Positions 20,840 to 32,979 of a stretch of DNA of 64,000 nt are shown in pieces. Each line of letters opens with the position of its first letter. Position 1 is the first letter of the stretch. Made by a program: the position numbers and the translations under genes. The stretch spans positions 139,365,108 through 139,429,107 of the forward strand of contig CM043955.1 of the NCBI GenBank assembly GCA_014529385.2, written 5' to 3'. The notes under the pieces were generated by a model. It ran no database searches, was not told the DNA's origin, and saw nothing but the letters and a program-made list of their open reading frames with translations. Origin of the DNA: Adiantum capillus-veneris. Its lineage: Eukaryota; Streptophyta; Polypodiopsida; Polypodiales; Pteridaceae.

Positions 20840-21979
20840 ATGATGCATGTATGTCAGTTGCTGCATATGCTCATGTGTGGTACAGTGGTGCTACAAAGCA
20901 CATTACCTCTCATCGTGACTTGTTTACCTCTCTCGACAATGTCCCTCATGGGAATTCAGTCACTTGTGCCAACAATGCCTCTTATCCAGTTAAGGGAGTT
21001 GGAAAGATTGTGCTTAATATTGCAAATGCCAGTTCTTTCACACTTGTTGATGCATTGTATGTACTTGGGATTAAGAAGAGTCTTTTTTTGTATCTGCACT
21101 TACTAGACTTGGTCTTGTAGTCAAATTTGTGGATGATAGATGTACAGTACATGATCTTAGTTTTGGTAATGAAATTGTTGCATCTAGCATTTTATGTCGT
21201 GGGATATATAAGCTCACTTTGTATGAAAAGTGTGGGAAGAATTTTACAAATGTTGTTATGGATTCAAAGGCTGCTTCACATGAAAAACTTTGGTATGCAT
21301 GTTTTGGGCATCTGAATTTTGCCAGTTTGCTGCGTTTGCAGAAATCTAATACGGTTGCTTCTTTGCTGCCTCTTGAAGCACCTGTCAAACATATTTGTGA
21401 GGTGTATTTTGTGTAAGATGCACCGTTCCAAGTTTCCAAAGGATGGTTCAATTAGGGCCACATGCAGGTTGCAGCTTGTGCATAGTGATGTTTATGGGCT
21501 CCGTGCAAACTCCGTCCTTGGGTAATTACCTTTACTTTGAGACTCACTGATGATTACTCGAGGCATGCATGGGTGTATCCACTTAAAGCAAAGTCCAAAG
21601 TGTTTATGTGCTTCAAACAATTTTTGGCTATGGCTGAAAACGTCTTGAAATGTACTGTGGGCACCCTCCGTTCAAATCGAGGGGGAAGTACATGTCTCAT
21701 GAATTTAATGCATTTTTGGCTAGTCGTGGGATAAAACACTAATGTACAGTGCCGTATACGTCTTATAAAATGGTGTTGTTGAGTGGATAAACAGGTCACT
21801 TATGGAAACGACATGATGTATGGTCAAAAGTCAAGCTTTGTCGCATTCATTTTGGCTTGAGGCCATCATGTGTGCCACTTATGTACTTAATAGGTGTCCT
21901 ACAAAAGCTTTGCAGTCTATGACTCCTTATGAAGCATGCATGATAGAAAGCCTTCTATTGAGCATATGCACATTTTTGG
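20840..21979 (+). pseudogene. pol: Protease and integrase N-part of C1
   Basis: The frame at 20851-21120 holds a copia protease whose active-site region reads VWYSGATKHIT. The catalytic aspartate of D-S-G is missing. An integrase zinc-region-like segment (LWYACFGHLNFASL near 21290) follows, then a core fragment (RLTDDYSRHAWVYPLK at about 21540-21590). Frames change repeatedly. The piece ends where element N begins, and the sequence resumes at 27404. Confidence 0.7.
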
Positions 21980-22154
21980 TATAAGACCTAGGGTAACTGA
22001 ACATAGGATCCTCCTCCCTACCGCCCCTTATATAGGCTAGCTCCTAGCACTTGCCCTAAGCGGATCCCCAGTCCACACTCGTCCAGCCAAGCCCTTGGCC
22101 TAGGTCCCTGACCCCCTAGGTTGGGCCTTGCCCCGTAGGACCCTTGTCCTGACA
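21980..22154 (-). repeat. 3' LTR of N (175 bp)
   Basis: On the plus strand, TATAAGACCTAGGG to CCTTGTCCTGACA. A coding-strand TATATAAG is at 22028-22035. Confidence 0.92.
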
Positions 22155-22169
22155 TTACTCCCCCCTTAA
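22155..22169 (-). other. Polypurine tract of N
   Basis: The coding strand reads CTTAAGGGGGGAGTAA immediately before the LTR TG. Confidence 0.8.
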
Positions 22170-25100
22170 GGAAGAGTTTTCGTCCTCGAAAACACAAGCA
22201 GTAATATCTTCTTAAGAATAATGATGTTTTCTTTACTGACGTCCCATAAGTGAGCCAGTTGTCTGTATGACCGATAATTGGTGCAATGAGGAGGTTCAAT
22301 GAAACCAAGAGCAACATCTTGATTTTCAACATTGTTGTCCGTTTGCAACCACTTGGGTCTAAATGGTAACTCCATTTATAACTCACTTGAGTACTGTAAA
22401 GGAGTAACCACAACTAAGAGTTGTCCAAAGGCATAACCAATTTTCATATCTTCTGAAGGTACTGGAATAATGCAAGGAAACCTTGGCGTAACTTTCCATG
22501 CAGTTGTGCAGCCAGATTTCCTACTCACGTGAGTATCTTGAAAAGTTCATAGATAGGGAGTGTCCTCTTGTTAGAATTCTAAATAGTTTGGAACACGAAG
22601 AACTACATGTTCATCCCTAATGAAGGTTACTTGCCAACATACTTTGTCAGCACACCTGGTAAGTCCTTGACGTATGAAACTATTGAAACAATCTCCAACC
22701 CCACCCCAAGAGGTGTTCAAAGTCAAAAATTGTACTTAAGCAAATTCTAGAATAGGGAGAAAATCATCTATTCAGAAATGCGTTGTGCTAACGTATGCTC
22801 TTAGCAGATCCTTTAGCACAAGATTAATCTTTGTAATCTGCCTATCCCCTTGGATAACTGACAGTACTGAGGTGTGTTTTTCTCACGGTTTACAAACAAT
22901 CGTCCCAGATGACTGGTAAACCGGGAATCACAGTAGTGTATAATAGTGGTGAGGAATCATCAATGTCCGAAACAACCATCGTGGTTAACTTGGAAAAATC
23001 CACAAACGCCCAAAACGAGCCATGACCTCTATTGGTGATTAGTAGACCCAAAAGTAATCTCATAGAGATAGTGGACATAGAGTGCAAAATGCTTCATACG
23101 CAACAACCTGAGGAATATGCATGTTGTTCCAAATCAGCCTTTGCTGAACACTAGGGCCCATAACACCTAGTGTGCATGCATTTAGCAAAAACTAACCCGA
23201 ACCTGTATATCCATAATGATCCTTGCCAATACTTATGGCAAATGTTATGCACCTAGGATGCATTAAAAGAAATGTAAATAGTTCTAAAAAGAAACTAAAT
23301 CCTTTTAGTTACAATCTTTTGCAAGCCTTGCTGAAACATCGGAATCACAATAGAAGGTGAAACATGGATCATTTCTAGGTACAGACAATGAAACTTTTTC
23401 ATTAACAACTTATAGCCTTGCTATATGTATAAACAACCATCTGTAATGTTTTTTAGCAGTACTTGTACCTTAACAAGTCATTCTAAGTATCCGACAATTT
23501 CTGGCCACGAAATTGCTCCTGATACGTCGTGCTAAAAATGTTATAGAAAACAGATGTGACCAGCACCTAGGGACTTTTTCGTGACACATAATTGAAATAA
23601 TAGCGCCAGTGTCAGTCCAGAGACTCATATTCTCCACATGTGGAATATGTCTCATGTATGGATGTGTTAAAAAGAACATCCTTCAAGTACAAGATGTACT
23701 CGTGTGTGGAGGAACTGCAAAACACTCCGCGACAAGAGTGAGAGGGACCCTCATTATCTTGCTCCACACTGGCTAAACCAAACTCCTTGAGTTCCTAGAC
23801 CATGTTGTATCCCATGTGACAACATGTGCCAAAGTGAACCCTACGAGTAGGTTCGTAATAGCATAAGATAGAAAGATAGATTGGACACTTGGCCCAAAAT
23901 ACTTTGTGCCGACATGCCCTTGGCATGGCTCTCTAACAGTCAAGCGTACTTAGATGTTTTGAAAAACCAAGCAAAGCATACTAAAAATGGAATAACACCA
24001 AATCAATATATGCGTACCTGGAGATTTGAACGTAATGTACACTTACCTATATTCAAATGGAGAGGAGCATGTCCCCTACCTGAAAGAAAACAAACAGCAT
24101 TGCACTGGGAACCTTGGGTGTTGCCTTTGCAATCCAAGCCCTTGGATTAGAATCTACGTAGTGAAACCCCTTGGTAAGACTCTTTGTAGAAACTGCTCAA
24201 CTAGCAGATAACGGTAAACAACATAGTCAACCGTGTGGTAGATTGCAGAATTCTTTCCTTGAAAGTATAACTGGGAGAGATCAACTATGCATATCAAACG
24301 GTGATCCTTAATGCCTATGGGGTGATGCAGCAACGGGTCTTACCCCAAAACAGTATGTCCATAGACACTCCGTAGTGCTATAGTGAGAGCAAGAAATCCA
24401 CATAAGTCAGATGTCTAGCTCGTATTAACAGCCATGCTGTCTCAACTGTGTGCTGCCTCTAGACTCCATGGTATAGATCAGCTGATGTAAGTGCAAGAGT
24501 ATCAAAAACTCAACTTGAACATTGCACTAAAAACAAATAGTGCAAAAATGACACCCTAAACATCCGTAATGACAAGACTCTTGTGTGTCCATTAACGTCA
24601 ATGTGTACTTCCTTGGGTATATCTTGAAAACAATCACCCAAAGAATGCCAATAGTTGGGTCTTACCCTTCTCCTGACATCGGCTCTTAGCCTGTTTGGCT
24701 CATAGCCCTTATGCATAATAGTGTTCAATCGACGAACCGATGAAGACTAATTTGAGTAGCATCTTAGCCACGTGCTAGTTGTGAGTTAGAGCACCTTGGC
24801 TCAAGCTGATTCATGAGCAGAATATGTAGCAAAAGCTTCTTAGAAGATTTTTGTTATTCTTGAAATAAATAAGAAAAAGAGAGAAAAAAAGAGCATGCTG
24901 GGCTGAGGAACTTTCCTTAAATTTGTAGAGTGTGTGCCCAGAATGTGTGCTCTTAGACATCTTATGCCTGAATTGCAGCTTATCCTATAAGCATTCCACA
25001 ATCTATCTGTATGACGCTCTCATCGAGAGAGGCAATAGAAAACACAAGTTAAATCTTAACCGTCTACAGTGTAGGGTCGTGACTGTATGAGGATGACTTG

Positions 25101-27096
25101 AAAGGGGCACCTTGCCGGTGAATCTAGACGAAATTGTAGGTTCTTTTTAGTATTGTTGAGTGTTGATAGCAACCAACAATCCATCCGTACTTTGTCCTTG
25201 ACAAAGTTGCGAGTGTGTTAGCGGAAGCGTAATGCATGAAGCGGCAGAATTGAATTCACGTCACTAGCATGCCTTGCATATAGAATGGTAAGCCCTTGTG
25301 CAGAGTGATGGCCTCAACAGTGAGAACCAAAATTGTAAGTATCTTGAATAATTTAAATTGGTTGGGATTCTGTGAGCTGATATCCTCGATTTGGCCAGTT
25401 CCCTGAAGCCGTGCTTCCTATAAAATTGCCAAAGCACTTTGCTTTGCACAATGACAGTAATTGCCAAGTAAAGTGTAAATAGGAAGAAACAGAAAAAACT
25501 TAAACTTGGCTAACCTGGTCGTTGTTGCTGCAACCAATTGTCATGAAAGTTGGGAGAAAAACTCATTCCAAAATGGCCCATAGCCATATTTGCACAGACG
25601 CCCTCGTATGTCCTATACACCCGTCTGGTACATAAAGCCATAGCCTACAAAATTGAATCCACCTACAAACACTTTTTCTATTCCTTCCCCCTTGTGTATG
25701 CTCATAGCATATGCCAAACATGGCCAGCTTCAATGAAAAATGTAGAAATTGAAGCCTTGCTTCATAGAACTATGCCTGGTCTCGTTGCCGACAAATGCTA
25801 TTAACGACAGCTGTCATAGCAAAGAGAGACGACCTTGTCGTTCATGCACAAATAGTCGACCGTGTCGAATTGTAAATGTAAGTGAAAATTAGTAGAACAC
25901 GCACAAGTTATGCATCTCAGACCTGCTTGGTTCTATGAAGGATAGCCGCGATCATACATTCCATTGCATACGAGAGTTTATCAAGCACATGCTCAATAAC
26001 TACTCTACTTCATGTTGTCAAGGGTCTTGCCGAAAGGCATGCATATTGAGAATCGTAACAGTGCTCGATGCTGACCTACCGCTGAGCTATCAAATGTCAG
26101 CTATTATGAAATACTGCTTGATCAAAAGCAACAAGTTAACATACCTATTGGGCGGGATCATGCCCCCAATACATATTCCTAGGCAACCTTTCCTTGTTGG
26201 AGCCCATAACATTCCTGGTATGGGGTAGTGTTGTTGGAGACCTGCTCTGTAGTCCGAATTTTGGTAACGACCAACTAAATCGGACGGAATGAACTGACCA
26301 TGGTAGTCACTTAGGCACCATGGCCAAGATAATTACAGGCTCCTGCAATACCATCATATACACAAAGCTATGAAAAGACAAGAAGGTAAAACTCGAACCT
26401 CGTAATCCATCCGTATGCGGATGCACCGTGAAGTATCTCCCAGATACAAACATCCTTCTACATGTACCGATTTCCGGCCAAAATTCCTTGAAGCCACGAA
26501 CTCAATTCCCGCGTCTTTTATCCGCCATGGAAACCCATGGATGAGCGGCAATTGTGCTCCGGCAACTTGTGTTCGAGCCCACCATGGAAAAAGTCTGCAC
26601 CTGGGATGGCTTGCAGAGCCTGTGACGGTGGCCGTTTCTGACATGCAACAAGAGGTGCATGCATAGCATGGGCTGCCGCCCTTAGTAAGAGTGGGTGCCC
26701 AAAATAGGGCGCCCCAAAGGCCCTGTTTTTTTGAAAAAAATAAAAAAATAAAAAAACAAAACGTGAACTTCCTGGCTATGGTGGATTCGACTGCGCGCAA
26801 GAGATAACGCCATGCCCGCGGCCTGCGTTGCTCGACACAGCGTGCTCATGAAGCGAGCTTTGCTCCCCAGCCCGACGCGCTCCCGTCGGCCAAACAGCAC
26901 GCGATTCCAAGTAGGTCGACGGATTCCCAAATTTGATGCAAGGTCGGCTTCACACGCGGCCTCCTCGGCTCTGGAGGGACTGCATCCCATAGCCATGCTT
27001 GTTGTTAGGCCTTGACACCTTTTCCGCCATGCAACTTGATGCACGACCTTACCCTCCTTTGCATGGCTTTTCATGAGACCTGAACTTCGCCAGGGC

Positions 27097-27163
<67 letters not shown>

Positions 27164-27212
27164 ATGCATCCATGGAAGGCTTCCTTCTCCTCCATAGCTC
27201 CTCCCTCCCCCT
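22170..27212 (-). other. Interior of N, no recognised coding function
   Basis: About 5 kb with only short ORFs (the longest reach 150-180 codons because of the GA array at 27100-27161 or chance). I looked for gag, CCHC, D-S/T-G, YxDD and integrase motifs on both strands and recognised none. The right part (26350-27200) is GC-richer than the rest and looks different in composition, possibly captured sequence. Confidence 0.6.
27100..27161. repeat. (GA)n microsatellite inside N
   Basis: About 60 bp of GA located about 50 bp from the priming site of N. Confidence 0.97.
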
Positions 27213-27227
27213 GAGCTCTGATACCAA
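27213..27227 (-). other. Primer-binding site of N (tRNA-iMet)
   Basis: The coding-strand sequence TTGGTATCAGAGCTC directly abuts the right LTR. Confidence 0.92.
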
Positions 27228-27403
27228 TATAAGACCTAGGGTAACTGAACATAGGATCCTCCTCCCTATCGCCCCTTATATAGGCTAGCTCCTAGCACTT
27301 GCCCTAAGCGGATCCCCAGTCTGCACTGGTCCAGTCCAGGCCCTTGGCCTAGGTCCCTGACCCCCTAGGTTGGGCCTTGCCCCGTATGACCCTTGTCCTG
27401 ACA
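27228..27403 (-). repeat. 5' LTR of N (176 bp)
   Basis: The same sequence as the left LTR apart from six substitutions and one inserted base. The TATA motif is at 27275-27282. Confidence 0.92.
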
Positions 27404-28857
27404 TTTGGTTGTTTGGCTTATGCTTTGGTGCCACAAACGCAACACAAAAAATTGGATGATAAGGATGTCAAATGCATTTCTGTTGGTTATAGTGCTGAAA
27501 GCAAAGGTTACAGGTCGTATCATCCGTAAACAAAGTGTATCTTGGTCTCACAAGATGTTGTGTTTGTGGAAGATTCTGTTTAGCCCTTGCTGTCATGTAC
27601 TGGAGACATAATGTAAGCTCACAGGACATTTATGACACTTTGTTGCCTCTTTTCAGTGGTGGAAATTTGAATGCAAATTCCAATGAGGCAAATATACAGC
27701 CTATGGGGTTTTCTAAAAATGTTATAGATAGCCTATTACTGAAGCAAATGTACATGATGTACTTGATGAAGAAAGGGCTGAGAATGAGCAATCTAGAGGT
27801 ATGCCAAAATGGCTGATGCATACTTTCCGTTATAGTAAATTGGATGCACCTTTGTCTAATCGTACTCGTTCAGGTTCTCACCATGCATCTTATGCATTAG
27901 ATTGTTATGCTTTGGTTGTGTCTAGCTTATGTGATGTTGAGGAACCTTTGTCTTTTAATGAAGCACAAACTTCAAAAGATTGGATGGTTGCCATGCAATC
28001 AGAATATGATGCACTTATAGAAAATGACACATGGACATTATGTGATTTGCCTCTTGGAAAAAAGGCCATTGGTACGAAGTGGGCTTACAAGTTGAAACAT
28101 AAGCCGGATGGTGAGATTGATCGCAATAAGGCTTGACTTGTTGCAAAGGGTTATGCCCAACAAAAAGGCACAAATTATGAAGAGACTTTTTCTCCCACTT
28201 CTTGTATAACTATTGTGCGTGTTCTATGTGCATTGGCAGCTCATTTTGGTTGGGATGTACATCAATTAGACATTGTTACTGCTTTCTTGAATGGTGACAT
28301 ATTTGAGGAAGTTTATGTAACACAACCTTGTGGTTTTGTCTTTAAAGGGTAGGAAGATAAAGTGTGCAAATCTAAGAAAGCTTTGTATGGCATTGCCGCT
28401 AGATTTACATGCTTTTTTGAACTCAGATTGGGCTGGTTGTTTTGACACACAATGTCCACAAGTGCTTTTATTTCATGCTCAACAATTCATGCATATCATG
28501 GTTGAGCAAGAAGCAAACTACTGTGGAAACTTCCAGTTGTGAGGCTGAGTACATGGTAGTCTTCATAGCTACAATTGAGTGTGTCTGGCTCAGACACCTT
28601 ATGGTTGATTTGGGTGTTGGACAAGACACTGCCAACACTATCTACATTGACAATAAGAGTGCATTGGAAGTTTGTGCGAGGAACACAGTTTTTCATGCTC
28701 GCACAAAGCACCTTGAGATGCATTACCACTATGTCAAGGAGAGTCCCTAAGCAGGAGTCCAAATACATGACAACCTTGCAGACTTTCACAAAGGCATTGT
28801 CTCGTGAGAAGTTTGAATCTTTTTGCAAAGCTTTCGGCTTACTCGCCTTTGTCAATT
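27404..28857 (+). pseudogene. pol: Integrase end, reverse transcriptase and RNase H of C1
   Basis: It starts with the copia integrase end (FGCLAYALVPQTQ). The reverse transcriptase start is open at 27801-28136 (KDWMVAMQSEYDALIENDTW, IGTKWAYKLKHKPDGE) and continues past a TGA through HQLDIVTAFLNGDIFEEVYV. After about 28350 the catalytic YxDD half is missing: sequence jumps to RNase H (28442-28750: SKKQTTVETSSCEAEYM, HARTKHLEMHYHYVKE). The element therefore has an internal deletion as well as stops. Confidence 0.8.
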
Positions 28858-29079
28858 GATCATGTCCTCATGGCATGGCACTTCGCTAGACTCTATGTGC
28901 TAGCTCTTGTTCACCACATCACTCCGTGGTACTTTTTTCCCTCACTAGGAGGTTTTTCCCTCGTGCATTGTATATACACCCATCACTCTAGGTCATTTTA
29001 TCTTTCCATAGCACACTAAGTAATATACTCTCAGTTGTGTGCCTTGGTGTGTATGTTTCCTACAACCCTAATTTCAACA
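28858..29079 (+). repeat. 3' LTR region of C1
   Basis: It follows the RNase H stop and ends CCCTAATTTCAACA. TATATACA at 28971 may be a TATA box. The start is not resolved. Confidence 0.45.
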
Positions 29080-29081
29080 AT

Positions 29082-29263
29082 CCCATCCTCAGACTCATCC
29101 AAATAGTGTTTCTTTCATAAGTTGAGTTCATCATTTTCCTTATCTCTCAAAGGTTTATGAGCCTAAGATTTATAAGAAGTCCAAGCTTTATGAGAAGGTC
29201 AAATGGGGTAAGTATTGGTTAAGGTCAAAGAATGACCGACATATGTACAAGTGTGTGTGTGTG
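29082..29263 (+). repeat. Direct repeat, copy B (right of C1)
   Basis: Homologous to 19008-19185. It begins within a few bases of the C1 LTR end and runs into a (GT)n tract at 29254-29276. Confidence 0.75.
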
Positions 29264-29864
29264 TGTGTGTGTGTGTACGCACTTATAAGAGCTCAAGCAC
29301 TCTCCTTATCTATCTCTTTATATGGTATGGCTACAACTAGGGAGCTATCACTGACAAGCAAGAGTGGCCGAAGAAGTGGTTGAAGGTAAGGGTTTCTCAA
29401 TTCCCTCCCTAGTGTGTTGCTAGTACACTAACCCCTGGGATTTGATTTCAATCTCTTATTAGAGATCTTGTGGTTTGAAATTCTAGATAGTCTTTTGGAT
29501 TCAATTTGAGCAAAGTTGGATTTCCATCCTAGCCTTTGTTTTGGAGTTGGAGTGCAAACATTGAGGTTTTTGCAATCTCCTATTTTGGTGTTGCAAGAAG
29601 CTTAGCTGGTATTGCTGTGAGAACAAAGGGAGGGTAGACCTCTGCGACCTTAATTCTCAACTCCCAAGCCTCTACAAAAGAAGGTGAGATCTGCACATTG
29701 AAGCTCGACCTAGGAAACTCCTTATATAGCTGAGCCATGCCCCCATATAAAGGACCCATTTTCGTGTGTGCATCTATGGGGATAATTTATCCATAACATC
29801 CTAAGATAGGTCCTAGCCCCTAGGCTCATAATGTCTAGGCTCATAAGCCATGCGAACAAAGGGT
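29264..29864. other. Non-coding stretch between C1 and L
   Basis: A GT tract and unique-looking AT-rich DNA. No coding similarity was recognised. Confidence 0.5.
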
Positions 29865-29935
29865 TGTAGGATTAGGATGCATTAGTGAGAGAAGAATTCA
29901 TGGTGTGTGTGTGTGTGTGTGTGTGTGTGTGATCA

Positions 29936-30019
<84 letters not shown>

Positions 30020-30323
30020 CATTATAGACTCAAAATAAGCTTTTGATTAAGCATTTGAAAAGAGAAATTACAAGCCTCTTATATAGGCATTCATAGAAGG
30101 TGACATCATTGGTACATTGTAGGGTGAAACCTCACCATATACATCATCATCCTAGGTGTAGAGCTACACATGCTATCATATGGACTATCGCATGGATTAT
30201 GCCACACAAATTCTCACTCTACAAAGAGATTCTACAAAGGATGGTACGCACGCCAAGATACGAAGCATATCTCAAAGTAAGGTTCTCACACAATGTCATC
30301 GGACGAAGCCCACACACCCAACA
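29865..30323 (-). repeat. 3' LTR of L (459 bp)
   Basis: On the plus strand it starts TGTAGGATTAGGATGC and ends CACACACCCAACA. It contains (GT)n at 29904-29931, (GA)n at 29940-30017 and a coding-strand TATATAAG at 30078-30085. Confidence 0.65.
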
Positions 30324-30334
30324 AACCTCCCCTT
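30324..30334 (-). other. Polypurine tract of L
   Basis: AAGGGGAGGTT on the coding strand, touching the LTR start. Confidence 0.7.
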
Positions 30335-32153
30335 GGGCTTTATATTAATGACCAACTGCATGGAGACCACTACCACATATGCTAAGTCTCACAGAGTATA
30401 CATGCCACATAGGTCACAAATTGTCTCAATGGATCATGACATCACATAGACTAAAGATCCCATCCCTCAAACAAAGAATCACTTAGGACCAAGATATCCT
30501 AGAAATTCCCCAAAAAATTGTGATGAGGCCGAGTATCACCCATATCCTTTACACGCTATCTTTGTCCCATCATCGCTTCCTTCGCTAGTTGCAATGCCTC
30601 CCATTGCTCCTATTCCCGTTCATCTACTATTGATTGTTGTTGCCACTATTGGAGATCATTTATGTTTGTCTTTGATAGCTCCACCTTTTTTTTGGTTCTT
30701 CTTTTGAAGATATTTAACATACATAACAATGTGAGAATGCCACCTCTATACAAGGAGAGAAAAGTTGTGTGAATGCTAACATATACATTGCTTGAATTGA
30801 AGTACTCCTCCAAAATCAAATAGGGGTCTTGTGCATGATTGCCACCTCTATACATTGAGAGAAAATGTGAGTGCGTGTACTTTTGAAGGCATGCCATAGC
30901 TAGTGAGTGTGTGAGAGCTCCCTTGTTAAGACATAAAGTGAACTTGCTTTGGAATGGCCATATGAAGATGTGAAGGGTCCCTTGTGCATAAGTGTTTTGG
31001 CAAATGGTGTGATAGACTCCTTAAATGAGTAATTTTTTAAAGACCCCAATTTTTTTCAAAACGGAATGATTTGGCACGATGACTACCAAAAAATTAATGC
31101 TCCCTCTGTGTGAGTGCCGAATTGGGTGTTGATTTCCATGATGCTTGTAGGATGAGGATTAAGCCTTTGTGCTACTTGAAATGGATTCCTCAATTTGTTG
31201 CTATATATTTTATCATGGTTTACAATTACTAGTTTTGGTGGGGAAGGGAGGGCTACCCCTACCAATCTAGACAAAAGCCAAGGTGCCCAGTTAGCATGGG
31301 TTATACTTGTGCAAAAGGCCTCTAAATTGAATAAGCGGTGATTGTTCAACTATGAAAGTGGCTCTCGAAAGGATATTCTATTGCATGTAGAACTTGCCAA
31401 CTTTGTAGTTGGCTAAGAAAAACGCATCAAGGTGCAAGGTGTTGAGACTCCTAGCTATGTACATGAGGTATGGTTTGCTAGTATGGGATTCTCAAGACCA
31501 TGGTCATCACCCGCCTAGATTAAGTTGCCAATAATTGGCGTTCATTGACAAACACTACAACTATGCTATTGAAAATAGACACAAGATACTACTCGCGTGC
31601 ATGCACACACGCACCACACGTGTGTGTAGGGTTTCAATTGCACACTTTCTTGCTTGAGGCTTCCCACGTGCAGTCAGAGAGGCAATGAAACTGGCTAATA
31701 TGGCCTACCAAGGCTTTCTTAGGATTTTAAGCAATAGCATGGGAGTGTTGTTGAAGAAATCTTTTGGATGGACTATCTCCATGATGCGGTAACAATTCAA
31801 TTAATTACACTTGGCATCCCTCAATCAAGGCAAGAGGAAAAACATTTTGGGCAGCTCAACAATAAAGCGACCTCTTGGGTGCATTAGTATTATGGTGCTA
31901 ACAAGCCCTATTTCTGCAGTGATTAGTGTACCAACCCACGCTTCTTTGTTGAGACGTAGGATTGCAATAAGCAACATCTCTAGCACCAATCAATGACACA
32001 TAGAAGTCTACAACAACACTCCTAGATAATGACACATAGAAGTCTAAAGTACTAAGAAAGCCTTAGGCAATATTCTCTAGCTTGATTGCCTCTCTGGAAG
32101 AACCCATGGAAGCCCCAAGCAAGCATGTCTAAAATTGAAAACCCCCACACACA

Positions 32154-32197
<44 letters not shown>

Positions 32198-32834
32198 CAA
32201 GTAGTATCGTATGGTCATCAACAACACATAATAGCATGAGCTTCCCACCTAAGTAACAACATTGGAATCATTGTTGATCGCGTGCTCACACAGACTGGCT
32301 TTGATTGCAAAGCTATCTCCAATTTATTGATTCCCTCAACACACAAATGGTGTTGATGGTTTAGAGAGCAGCTGCATGAAAATACACAATTGAGCAGCCT
32401 AGATGGTGCCTGGATGCCTTAAGTGAAAGATCCTTATGCGATCCTTAGCTATGCATACACACTTTTGGGAACCTTCAATGGAAGCTAGATTGCACCTAGT
32501 TATTGCCACAAAAGAAGTGACCAAAAGACTACTTAATGTAAACAATACAAAGCCAAATGGATACTCAAAGGAGCTTATTAATAAGTAATGAAGAAAGATG
32601 AAGAAACACTCAATTCAAAGTGCAATTATTAGGGAGTCAAATGCGAATTTCTGGCACTAATTGATTGGTAATTAACACAATCGAGGGTAGTGACATGAAG
32701 CATATCCCACAACTCAATGTAATCAAGAAACAATTGTGTCGTTATTATAGTAATTAGAGAGAGAATATGTAGATGCAAGGAAAAATGTGCCAATTAAGGA
32801 TCTATTAGTGATTAGGAAGTATTAATCACACTAT
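30335..32834 (-). other. Interior of L, no recognised coding function
   Basis: Only short ORFs. A small local duplication encodes FLSMYRGG and FLSLYRGG (about 30745-30870). An AC microsatellite lies at 32145-32195. Nothing resembles retroelement proteins. Confidence 0.5.
32145..32195. repeat. (AC)n microsatellite
   Basis: About 50 bp of AC with one AA interruption. Confidence 0.95.
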
Positions 32835-32847
32835 GGCTATGATACCA
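32835..32847 (-). other. Primer-binding site of L
   Basis: TGGTATCATAGCC on the coding strand, one base different from the standard iMet complement in its first 12 bases. C1 carries the same A at that position. Confidence 0.7.
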
Positions 32848-32849
32848 CT

Positions 32850-32886
32850 TGTAGGATTAGGGTGCATTAGCGAGAGTATCATTCAT

Positions 32887-32978
<92 letters not shown>
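32850..32978 (-). repeat. Truncated 5' LTR of L
   Basis: TGTAGGATTAGGG, then (GT)n and (GA)n to 32978. The rest of the LTR is absent. Confidence 0.6.

Positions 32979-32979
<1 letters not shown>

Larger units (their letters stand above)
21980..27403 (-). mobile_element. N: non-coding LTR retrotransposon with 175-bp LTRs inside C1
   Basis: Flanked by a perfect 5-bp target duplication TTTGG (21975-21979 and 27404-27408), and removal rejoins the C1 integrase reading frame. LTRs are at 21980-22154 and 27228-27403. Orientation is minus: the priming site lies next to the right LTR and the polypurine tract next to the left one. The LTRs begin TG but end TA on the coding strand. The 5-kb interior has no recognisable gag or pol. 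By eye the LTRs differ by six substitutions and one indel, so the insertion is not very old. Confidence 0.85.
19190..29079 (+). mobile_element. C1: decayed Ty1/copia element interrupted by element N
   Basis: In plus-strand order: LTR end (CCCTAATTTCAACA, ending 19432), a degenerate priming site (TTGGTATCATAGCA), gag, protease, integrase, interruption by N (21980-27403), integrase end, reverse transcriptase, RNase H, and an LTR ending CCCTAATTTCAACA at 29079. The LTR halves share little beyond the last 15 bp, and pol has many stops and an internal deletion, so the element is old. Its left end is only approximate. Confidence 0.7.
29865..32978 (-). mobile_element. L: non-coding LTR element with (GT)n(GA)n inside its LTRs
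   Basis: On the minus strand, a priming site TGGTATCATAGCC (32835-32847) follows an LTR whose inner end reads TGTAGGATTAGGG on the plus strand (32850). A polypurine tract (AAGGGGAGGTT, 30324-30334) precedes another LTR (29865-30323) with the same start, TGTAGGATTAGGA. The two share about 40 bp (GCATTAG(T/C)GAGAG, ATTCATGGTGTGTG) and then a GT-GA compound microsatellite. Beyond the GA tract the right copy loses similarity, so the 5' LTR is truncated or recombined there. The 2.5-kb interior has no recognisable gag or pol. Confidence 0.6.

Noticed and set aside
22166-22413. Pol C-terminus in N next to its polypurine tract
   Set aside because: The short frame (WLQTDNNVENQDVALGF and similar) sits where a pol end would be, but no integrase or chromodomain motif could be recognised.
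26682-27227. Gag of element N
   Set aside because: The 181-codon frame begins next to the priming site but is inflated by a (CT)n tract, and has no gag helix pattern or CCHC motif.
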